DNA of 64,000 nt, from assembly GCA_037957365.1 (NCBI GenBank), contig JARHVA010000593.1:3097501-3161500 (forward strand), given 5' to 3'. Source of the DNA: Torreya grandis (lineage: Eukaryota; Streptophyta; Pinopsida; Cupressales; Taxaceae). Below, piece after piece: positions 22,976-30,680 of this stretch (within the stretch, counting starts at the first letter, position 1; each line of letters starts with the position of its first letter). Position numbers and translations under genes: made by a program. A model generated the notes under the pieces. It did not search any database and was not told the DNA's origin. It saw only the letters and a list, made by a program, of their open reading frames with translations.

Positions 22976-24461
22976 TGTAGATGCTAGCTTTATATACCCT
23001 TGTGTATTAATATGGTGCATTATCACGTTATCATGTCATCTCTAACATAATGTCCCCCATTAATAATTATTTGAAATAATTATGTTTACCTCACCCTTTT
23101 ACCTTTACCATATAATTTAATTAATCTATTACTATAGTTAAATAATAATTAATCTTATTTACCCATCTAACCTCCAAACGAACTCATCCAACCTCCAAAA
23201 AAACCCATCCCACAGTTAAAACAACCTAAAAAGTTTAAAACCATTCTTTACCCCCATCAACAACTTGTTTGAATGGCCTAAGGATTAACTTCACCCATTT
23301 TGGGAAAATTGAAGTTGATTCTCTAAGATCGATGTCGATCTTAATAGAATGACATTGATCCATAAATATGCAGTGAGCCTCCATGGCTTGAGATAGTACT
23401 TTTATACTTTAAAACTTTGCTAGAATTATCCTAGAGCTTGCATACAGACCTTGTCGATATTCTACTACCTTGTGGAACCTCTGTTTGTGAGATTACAAAG
23501 ATATTTTGAAGGTTTCTAGGCCTACTTTTATGGTATCCTTTATCTTCATGTTTTTGGCCATTCAAGGTTAGTATTGCCTGTTAATATATTCCCATTTAAA
23601 CTTTACAATCTTCTATAGCTCTGTGTCATTGTGTACATTTAGTTTTCATCATTTTATTAATATTTTAAGTCTTTATTATATTTTATTTTCATAGTTTAGC
23701 ATTTTAATTAGAATTGATGTCAATCCATCTGAATCAACATCGATCCTTTAAGATCACCATCGATCTTTGTTAAACTGTTAAAATAGCCTTAAAGTTTGTT
23801 TTCATAAGATTCATAATCCTCAATACTTGTTAAAATCTACATTCTATTTTTTGAAAACCTATCTTTTACATGTATATGACTTGTCCTATATTAGCGCATG
23901 AAATTGTTAGCATATTTGATTTCCCCATTGTCCAATAACCTTTATTCATTGATCAAAGTGATATTACATTTGAATTAGGTCTTTGTATTATGGTTTTCAC
24001 ACCTAATCAAGAAAGTATTAATGAACAATTAGCTATAATTCAAGAGGATGTCAATATAGCTACAAAATTCTAGGATGATTACTTTGATCATATTAATCTT
24101 GCTATAGATTAGATATCTTTGGTGTTGTTTATTTGTATCCTATCCATATATATCTTTGTAATTTCATGTTTATTTATAAATTTGAATGTTAAACATTGGT
24201 TGACATCCACCTAAGGAAACATACTACTTCTTAGGACTAGTTTCTTACCAGGTAGCTCATTCATCTTTCTATTAATCCATTTTATTTATGAGTTAGTTTG
24301 ATTTTTAGGTCATTCTTCCCTATCTAAAGAAGAGTTCCCACAAGCTTGATCAATGGTATGCAACTGATCTCCATCTCTAGGTAATATTTAAAACCCTACA
24401 TTTACTTTATTTTTAGTAGCTAATTAGACCACATTTAGAAAAGCAAAAAAATACTAAAACA
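22976..24461 (+). repeat. 3' LTR of element 1
   Basis: 1,486 bp, collinear with the 5' LTR at 7922-9404, with the same ends. The two copies differ by many scattered changes, most of which look like C/T or G/A. Motif clusters recur at 23307-23360 (including GATCGATGTCGATC) and 23713-23765. After ACTAAAACA the sequence departs from the 5' LTR exactly where the leader begins there. Confidence 0.85.
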
Positions 24462-24466
24462 ATAAG

Positions 24467-25064
24467 AACCTCCCCATTTATAGAAGATGGTGGTAGGAAG
24501 GGACTCCTATACCCTAGGCAAGACTAAAAATAAAGACTAAGACTTACAAAAAACCATCATGGCCCATTTGGAAAGATACCAGGCATGGATTAACATTAAT
24601 TATGGCCACTAGCCCCATGAGGATGATGAGCTCTATCTCAACCCAAACAATGATCATGAGGTGTTTGCCTAGATCAAGAAGAAGAAAGTAAAGTAGGATC
24701 ATTCTGAGCCATCCATCCAAGCTGGCCTTGCCTTCCCCACATTAGCTCAGTTTGGAAGAGATGATGAGGTAGCTCCCTTAAATCTCATGAGGAATTTTAC
24801 AAGGGGCCCAAGCTTTTCCTCTTCAAAATTCTATTCTATGAGATTCACCTCCATGACCCTCTATTCTATCTCCACCACCTCCCATGGTTCAAGTAGTTTA
24901 GCCTCATAGAGTTCAATCTTGAGTGACTCAATCTCAAGAGGCTTGACCTTAGGCTACATAGGCACCTAGGTTTGACATCAAAAATAACCTAGAGACAAAC
25001 CCAAGGTAGGACCAATAATCAACACATGTGCATATCCCTCCCCATACTCCCACCATTCCTCACC
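24467..25064 (+). pseudogene. Sequence D, middle fragment
   Basis: This continues sequence D from 7921, and runs up to the Copia insertion. A + strand frame from about 24573 reads MAHLERYQAWIN, then 'PHEDDELYLNPNNDHEVFA', 'KKKKVK' and 'LAFPTLAQFGRDDE', broken by TAG/TAA stops at positions that could have been Gln. The product is not recognised. From about 24835 it is also duplicated at 33075 onward. Confidence 0.45.
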
Positions 25065-25390
25065 TGTTGGGGATCAACCAACAATGGATTACACTTATGA
25101 AAGCAATGAATGCGGAAATAATCAGATAGATAAGTAACTGAAATGATAAATAGCACAGAACAAGATATACAAGAAAACACCCTGAAAACTTGTATTAAAA
25201 ACTCTTTATAATAGGAATACAAATGAAGAACTTTGTTCTTCCACACCTCTCTCAGATGCACACAAGATCTCTCACTAGATCTCTATTCCTCAAGAGCTCT
25301 CTCTAAAGTACAGTCCTTCAAACATTCACAATGTTCTACTCATACTCTATTACACTCTCTCATCATACAATAGCTTAGAAGATCTCTCCT

Positions 25391-25397
25391 ACATATA
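25391..25397 (-). promoter_or_regulatory. TATA-like box in Copia LTR
   Basis: TATATGT on the minus strand, within CTATATGTAGG, is the best TATA-like match in the LTR; the same site in the 5' LTR is at 30322-30328. It lies about 170-290 bp downstream of the palindrome array, which would therefore be in U3. No transcript evidence; position only. Confidence 0.45.
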
Positions 25398-25565
25398 GAA
25401 ATAGGAAACTTGAGCATGCTCTTACAACAAACAGTTAAGCCTCTTCAACAAGGGCTCTAAAAATAATATTGCTAACAATAGAGACGCGAGCTTGAGTCTA
25501 CAACTCAAACTCATCATGCAAACACTCGCTTCTGTCCTCGGAAATCGCTTTTTGGACACGCAGGT

Positions 25566-25685
25566 AACCGACGTCGGTTCCTGCCTGTTCGCCTGTGACC
25601 GTCGCCGGCCGACCATACTGCCGACGTCGGCGCCTCTGTAACTGCAACTGACCGACGTCGGTCGCTCCTGACCGACACCGGTGTC
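25566..25685. promoter_or_regulatory. Array of five ACCGACGTCGGT-type palindromes in Copia LTR
   Basis: Copies: AACCGACGTCGGTT (25566-25579, perfect 14-bp palindrome), GACCGTCGCCGGCC (25597-25610), GCCGACGTCGGC (25620-25631, perfect), GACCGACGTCGGTC (25650-25663, perfect), GACCGACACCGGTG (25670-25683). Centre-to-centre spacings are 31, 22, 31 and 20 bp, close to whole multiples of a DNA turn. Full copies hold two inverted RCCGAC cores (the DRE/CRT core bound by plant DREB/CBF factors) flanking an ACGT centre typical of bZIP sites. The equivalent array in the 5' LTR is at 30497-30616. Confidence 0.85.
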
Positions 25686-25749
25686 TGTGTAGACCCGAAC
25701 TTGTTTGTGTATGCTCCATGGTGAAGCTTTTAGCTCCACATACCTAACA

Positions 25750-25760
25750 ATCTCCCACTT
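25750..25760 (-). other. Polypurine tract of the Copia element
   Basis: On the minus strand AAGTGGGAGAT lies immediately before TGTTAGGTATG, the start of the 3' LTR. This form is common in plant Copia elements. Confidence 0.85.
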
Positions 25761-25822
25761 GGAGATAAACCAGCTGCACCAATACCTGCACAGCAAGATC
25801 TTCTAGCTCCTCCATCTTCAAC

Positions 25823-28513
25823 TCAATCATGAAGACCAATAGAAGTTGAATGAAGATTCAACTTCTCCTTAGTAACCGGCTTTGTTAGCATATCATTAGG
25901 ATTCATGTCTGTATGGATCTTCTCCAGCTTCAACTCACCATCTTCCAATACCTGCCGTATGAAGTGGTACCTTAGCTGAATGTGCTTGGTTATTGAGTGA
26001 AAAGCTGAGTTCTTAGCCAAATGGATTGCACTCTGACTGTCACTATGCAATCTGCAACTCCCATGCTCCCTTCCAAGCTCTTCCATGAACCGTGTCATCC
26101 ATATCATCTCCTTGCTAGCTTCTGTGGCTGCAATGTATTCTACTTCTGTAGTTGACAAGGCTACAACCTTCTGCAACTTAGATATCCAACTAACTGCTGT
26201 TCCACCTACAGTAAAAACATAACCTGTGGTGCTCCTCTTGCCATCCAAATCCCCTGCCATATCTGAATCTACATACCCATGTAGAGAGGTATCTGAACCT
26301 CCATAGCATAAGTGTCTACTGCTGGTTCCTCTCAGATATCTAAGGATCCATTGTACTGCTTTCCAATGTTCCTTTCCTGGATTGGCCATATACCTGCTTA
26401 CTACTCCCACTGCTTGGGCAATATCTGGTCTAGTACACACCATTGCATACATCAAACTTCCTACCACGGAAGAATATGGAACCTTATTCATGTACTCTAC
26501 CTCATCATGTGAATTGGGACATTGTTCTTTACTTAACTTGAAATGTCCTGCCAAAGGTGTGCTTACCGGTTTCGCATCCTGCATGTTGAACCGTTTCAAC
26601 ACCTTGTCCACATAATCTTCTTGAGACAATATCAACCTGTGATTTTCTCTGTCTCTCTTAATGCTCATGCCAAGGATTTTCTTAGCTGCTCCCAAATCCT
26701 TCATGGCAAACGTTTGAGCTAACTTCACCTTAAGCTCTGAGATATCCTGCATGTGAGACCCTGCAACCAACATGTCATCTACATACAACAATAGAATAAT
26801 GTATCTACCGTTATCAAATCTCTTAAAATATACACAATGGTCTGATTGACATCTACTGTAGCCATGCTCAGTCATAAACCTGTCAAATTTCAAGTACCAT
26901 TGCCTTGGAGCTTGCTTGAGGCCATACAAGCTTTTCTTTAACCTGCACACTAGTTTCTCCTTACCCTTGACCTCAAAACCTTCTGGCTGTTCCATGTAAA
27001 TTTCCTCATCTAAATCTCCATGAAGAAATGCTATTTTAACATCTAGCTGCTCAAGATGCAAATCCTCAAAAGCAACCAAAGACAATACAACCCTTATAGA
27101 AGTCATCTTAACAACTGGAGAAAAAATCTCGCCAAAGTCAATACCTGGCTTTTGTGCAAATCCTTTCACAACCAATCTGGCCTTGTATCTCATCTGACCA
27201 TCCTCACCTTCCTTCAACCTGTAAGTCCACCTGTTCTTCAGTGTTCTCTTACCAGCTGGCAATTCAACCAAATCCCATGTTTGGTTCTCTCTTAAGGACT
27301 CCATCTCCTCAACCATGCCATGCTCCCACTTACTCCTGGACTCCACCTGTAAAGCTTCTTCAAAACTTTCTGGTTCTCCACCATCGGTTAGCAATAAATA
27401 ATATAAAGAAGGAGAATATCTAATTGGAGGCTTACTTACCCTTTCAGACCTCCTGATTGGTGTCTTGGACTCGTTTTCCACAATCTGTCCACCCAAATTT
27501 TCTGACAGTGACCGACCTCGGCCACCTGTAGACCTGTTACTGGCCGACGCCGGTTCTTCCTGGCCGACGCCGGTGCCTGGTCTGCCGACGTCGGTCTCTG
27601 TATGACCGACATCGGTTTCTGTACTGCCGACGCCGGTGCCAAACCTGCCGACGTCGGTCTCTGTGTTTTCCTGTAAGTGATTATTTCTTTTTCTCGTGAG
27701 CTCATTTTGGACCATAACTTCGTCCAACTCATTATTGCTCTGCCCAGCTTGATCTAGCTTCCTTGTCTGATCACTGTACATCACTCTTTCATTGAAAACA
27801 ACATCACGACTCCTGATTACCTTGTTAGTTCCTAGATTCCAAAATCTGAAACCAAAATCATCTGAGCCATAGCCTATAAACGTGCACCTCATAGACTTAG
27901 CATCAAGCTTTTTTCTATTTTCCTTATCTATGTGCACAAAGGCTTCACAACCAAAAACTTTGAGATATGAGAGATCAACCTTTTTACCTGTCCATGCCTC
28001 TTCTGGAATTCCACCATCCAGAGCTGTAGAGGGTCCTCTGTTGATCAGGTATACTGCAGTGTCAACTGCTTCTGCCCAAAACTCTAAGGGCAACCCTGCA
28101 TGCAATCTCATACATCTTGCACGCTCCATAATAGTCCTGTTCATCCTTTCAGCAATACCATTCTGCTGAGGTGTCCTTGGAACCGTCCTTTGCCTACGGA
28201 TCCCATTTATGTAACAATACAATTTGAACTTAAGACTGCAGAACTCACCACCATTATCAGATCTCAAGCACTTTAATCTTTTGCCTGTTTCATTCTCAAC
28301 CATGGCTTTCCATAACTTAAAAGTATCAAAAACATCAGATTTCTTTTTAATACAGTAGATCCATACCTTTCTTGTGGCGTCATCTATGAATGTAATATAG
28401 TACTGTGATCCGCCAATAGAGGCTACATGAGCCGGTCCCCACACGTCTGTGTGAACAAGCTGCAACTTCTGCCTTTTCTTAGTAGACCCAGTCTTTAGAA
28501 AACTAACCCTTTT
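25823..28513 (-). CDS. Copia pol, downstream part: integrase, reverse transcriptase, RNase H
   Basis: Open for 896 codons after the TAG at 28514; no start codon is required because it is in frame with gag. Counting from the Leu at 28463-28465 as residue 1: integrase core DDE at Asp7 (HTDVWGP), Asp70 (RSDNGGEF) and Glu106 (QQNGIAERMN); a variable linker at about 270-315 made of 7-residue repeats; RT from about 395 with 'QLDVKIAFLHGDL' and catalytic YVDD at 561-564; RNase H with Asp733 (GYVDSDMAGD), Glu776 (STTEVEYIA) and Asp809 (HSDSQSA). It ends at TKPVTKEKLNLHSTSIGLHD. All catalytic residues are present. Probable decay changes include Ile for the usual Thr in the DVKTAFLHG block. Confidence 0.92.
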   Translation of the reverse strand, partial: KRVSFLKTGSTKKRQKLQLVHTDVWGPAHVASIGGSQYYITFIDDATRKVWIYCIKKKSDVFDTFKLWKAMVENETGKRLKCLRSDNGGEFCSLKFKLYCYINGIRRQRTVPRTPQQNGIAERMNRTIMERARCMRLHAGLPLEFWAEAVDTAVYLINRGPSTALDGGIPEEAWTGKKVDLSYLKVFGCEAFVHIDKENRKKLDAKSMRCTFIGYGSDDFGFRFWNLGTNKVIRSRDVVFNERVMYSDQTRKLDQAGQSNNELDEVMVQNELTRKRNNHLQENTETDVGRFGTGVGSTETDVGHTETDVGRPGTGVGQEEPASASNRSTGGRGRSLSENLGGQIVENESKTPIRRSERVSKPPIRYSPSLYYLLLTDGGEPESFEEALQVESRSKWEHGMVEEMESLRENQTWDLVELPAGKRTLKNRWTYRLKEGEDGQMRYKARLVVKGFAQKPGIDFGEIFSPVVKMTSIRVVLSLVAFEDLHLEQLDVKIAFLHGDLDEEIYMEQPEGFEVKGKEKLVCRLKKSLYGLKQAPRQWYLKFDRFMTEHGYSRCQSDHCVYFKRFDNGRYIILLLYVDDMLVAGSHMQDISELKVKLAQTFAMKDLGAAKKILGMSIKRDRENHRLILSQEDYVDKVLKRFNMQDAKPVSTPLAGHFKLSKEQCPNSHDEVEYMNKVPYSSVVGSLMYAMVCTRPDIAQAVGVVSRYMANPGKEHWKAVQWILRYLRGTSSRHLCYGGSDTSLHGYVDSDMAGDLDGKRSTTGYVFTVGGTAVSWISKLQKVVALSTTEVEYIAATEASKEMIWMTRFMEELGREHGSCRLHSDSQSAIHLAKNSAFHSITKHIQLRYHFIRQVLEDGELKLEKIHTDMNPNDMLTKPVTKEKLNLHSTSIGLHD
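27510..27659. repeat. Seven palindromes forming in-frame 7-residue repeats in Copia pol
   Basis: Seven GRCCGACGYCGGT-type units are centred at about 27516, 27548, 27568, 27589, 27610, 27631 and 27652, with spacings of 32, 20, 21, 21, 21 and 21 bp. On the coding strand they read ETDVGRF, GTGVGST, ETDVGHT, ETDVGRP, GTGVGQE, then the weaker EPASASN and RSTGGRG. They sit between the integrase and RT domains, where variable linkers are tolerated. The motif is the same as in the LTR array. Confidence 0.9.
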
Positions 28514-28516
28514 CTA
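28514..28516 (-). other. In-frame TAG separating gag-protease from integrase-RT
   Basis: A single TAG follows CVFGK, just after the last Cys of the integrase zinc finger, and the frame continues KRVSFLKTG without a shift. Copia elements of this type normally have one continuous polyprotein here. The stop most likely arose from CAG by C-to-T. A programmed readthrough stop is less likely because it falls inside the integrase. Confidence 0.85.
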
Positions 28517-29905
28517 TTTTCCAAACACACAATGCTCACAAAATTCTAGATCCATACTTTTCAAATCTGAAAGCATACCTTTAGACTTAAGGATTGACAT
28601 CCCCTTCTCACTCATGTGGCCAAGCCTTGAGTGCCACAATTTAGCATCCACATCTGAAGTAGATAAAACTGAAGGAGATTTGTTAGTAATACAATTACAC
28701 AAATAGAGAATACCTTCTCTCTTACCTCTGGCCATAACAAGTGCACCCTTGGTCACTTTCCAAGAATCTGCTGTGAGAGTTACTGTACAACCCTCATCAC
28801 CTAGCTTACCTGCAGAAATCAGATTTCTCTTCAAACTAGGAACATGCATCACATCCCTCAACACCCATGTGTTGCCATTCTGCATCTTTAGCTGCACTTT
28901 ACCTTTGCCAATAATCTTGCAAGGCTCATCATCCCCTAAGTACACTATTCCAAAATCTCCATGGACATAGTCACTGAAATATTCTCTGTTAGGGGTAGCA
29001 TGGAAAAATGCACCAGAATCTAATACCCAAGATTCTATGTTATTATGCAAAGAGAAAATAAGAGCATCCTGTGCAATACCTGCAACCTTTGTCTCTTCCT
29101 TTCCTTCGTGCTGATTGTCCTCCTTAGGCTTTGACCAACAATCTCTGCTTATGTGCCCCAACTTTCCACAGTTCCAGCATTGTGGCCTTCTGCCATTCTT
29201 GGATTTGGATCTGCCTCTTCCCTTAGATTTAGATCTTGATCTCCTCTTGCTCCTTTCTTTTTGCCTTCCTCTGCTCTCGAAATTTAAAGCATTCCCGGAT
29301 GTCCCAAAAGTCTCTTCTGTGCTTTTCCTACGAATTTCCTCATTCAAAATAACACTAACCACATCCTCTACTTTTAAAATATTCGAAGCAGAAGCAGTAT
29401 TAGAAACTGCCATTACCAAGCCATGCCAGCTTTCAGGCAAAGAACATAAAATTAAAAGAGCCTTTATTTCATCTTCAAATACAATATTAACAGAACTTAA
29501 CTGATTAACAATACCATGGAAATCATTCAGGTGATTAGAAACAGATCCACCTTCTTGCATATGCAAATTAAACAACTGCTTCATTAAATATACCTTATTT
29601 GAAGCGGAGGGTTTTTCATACAAATTTGTTAACGTGGTCATTAACTCTACCGTAGTTTTTGCCTGTGACAAATTAGATATCACAGTGGAGGCCAGACTCA
29701 GTCTTATAGACCCAAGAGCCTTTCTGTCAAGAACTTCCCATTCTTCATCCTCCATGTCCTTGGGCTTCTTTGCTATCCCACCTAACGGTAAGTAAAGATC
29801 CTTCTGATACAGATAGTCCTCTATCTGCATTCTCCAGTGCTGATAGTTCTTGCCATTAAACTTTTCCATTCTCAACTTACTTTCCTCTGCCATTGCTTCT
29901 CCCAC
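28517..29905 (-). CDS. Copia gag-protease and integrase zinc finger
   Basis: 463 codons from ATG 29903-29905. Residues about 10-200 are a UBN2-type gag ('KFNGKNYQHWRMQIEDYLY', 'LFNLHMQEGGSVSNHLNDFH', 'LLILCSLPESW'). An Arg/Ser/Lys-rich basic stretch lies at 212-240 and a CCHC zinc knuckle CWNCGKLGHISRDC at 243-256. Protease active site WVLDSGAFFHATP is at 293-305, with Phe where Ser/Thr is usual after DSGA, consistent with a C-to-T change. The integrase HHCC finger uses His425, His430, Cys456 and Cys459. It packages and processes the element; pol follows in the same frame after the TAG. The start is 75 nt inside from the primer site, as expected. Confidence 0.92.
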
Positions 29906-29981
29906 TCAAACAGAAATCCCTGTGAGCAACCTGTAATCCGAACACACTACACAGATCTGAACCACCTGTTAGTGAACCTGA

Positions 29982-29993
29982 GCTCTGATACCA
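29982..29993 (-). other. Primer binding site of the Copia element (tRNA-iMet type)
   Basis: TGGTATCAGAGC on the minus strand, 2 nt from the 5' LTR end at 29996. It is the standard plant Copia site complementary to the 3' end of initiator methionine tRNA. Confidence 0.92.
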
Positions 29994-29995
29994 CT

Positions 29996-30680
29996 TGTTG
30001 GGGATCAACCAACAATGGATTACACTTATGAAAGCAATGAATGCGGAAATAATCAGATAGATAAGTAACTGAAATGATAAATAGCACAGAACAAGATATA
30101 CAAGAAAACACCCTGAAAACTTGTATTAAAAACTCTTTACAATAGGAATACAAATGAAGAACTTTGTTCTTCCACACCTCTCTCAGATGCACACAAGATC
30201 TCTCACTAGATCTCTATTCCTCAAGAGCTCTCTCTAAAGTACAGTCCTTCAAATATTCACAATGTTTTACTCATACTCTATTACACTCTCTCATCATACA
30301 ATAGCTTAGAAGATCTCTCCTACATATAGAAATAGGAAACTTGAGCATGCTCTTACAACAAACAGTTAAGCCTCTTCAACAAGGGCTCTAAAAATAATAT
30401 TGCTAACAATAGAGACGCGAGCTTGAGTCTACAACTCAAACTCATCATGCAAACACTCGCTTCTGTCCTCGAAAATCACTTTCTGGACACGCAGGTAACC
30501 GACGTCGGTTCCTGCCTGTTCACCTGTGACCGTCACCAGCCGACCATACTGCCAACGTCGGCGCCTCTGTAACTGCAACTGACCGACGTCGGTCACTCCT
30601 GACTGACACCGGCATCTGTGTAGACCCGAACTTGTTTGTGTATGCTCCATGGTGAAGCTTTTAGCTCCACATACCTAACA
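29996..30680 (-). repeat. 5' LTR of the Copia element
   Basis: 685 bp, the upstream LTR in the element's orientation, with TATA-like box at 30322-30328 and palindrome array at 30497-30616. Compared with the other LTR it has lost CpGs in the array, for example CCAACGTCGG in place of CCGACGTCGG. Right flank TCAAC begins at 30681. Confidence 0.95.

Larger units (their letters stand above)
7922..24461 (+). mobile_element. Element 1: decayed Ty3 (Tat-like) LTR retrotransposon, 16.5 kb
   Basis: The LTRs at 7922-9404 and 22976-24461 both begin TGTAGATGC and end ACTAAAACA. They are flanked by ATAGG (7917-7921) and ATAAG (24462-24466), a 5-bp target duplication with one G/A difference. Internally, in order, are a primer site, leader, gag, protease, RT, two RNase H-like regions, integrase, a 4.7-kb 3' region with an antisense PMD sequence, a polypurine tract and the 3' LTR. 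This order, the second RNase H and the antisense PMD frame point to the Tat lineage of Ty3 elements (which includes Grande, Ogre and Retand). Stops, frameshifts and a 268-bp internal duplication make it non-functional. Confidence 0.85.
25065..25749 (-). repeat. 3' LTR of the Copia element
   Basis: 685 bp, paired with 29996-30680. By hand alignment there are 14 differences and no indels, all transitions. Eleven fall in 25541-25683, the CpG-rich palindrome array. It lies downstream in the element's minus-strand orientation. Confidence 0.95.
25065..30680 (-). mobile_element. Young Ty1/Copia (Tork/Tnt1-like) retrotransposon, 5.6 kb
   Basis: Two 685-bp LTRs (25065-25749, 29996-30680) begin TGTTAGGTATG and end CCCCAACA on the coding (minus) strand. 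Flanks are TCACC on the left and TCAAC on the right, a 5-bp target duplication with one difference. Primer site, gag-pol frame and polypurine tract are in place. The domain order gag, protease, integrase, RT, RNase H is that of Copia, and the integrase/RT blocks resemble Tnt1-94-type proteins. One TAG interrupts the reading frame. About 14 LTR differences in 685 bp (about 2%) make it far younger than its neighbours. Confidence 0.95.

Noticed and set aside
26312..29504. Plus-strand open frames of 60-130 codons within the Copia element
   Set aside because: They are shadows of the minus-strand gag and pol frames.
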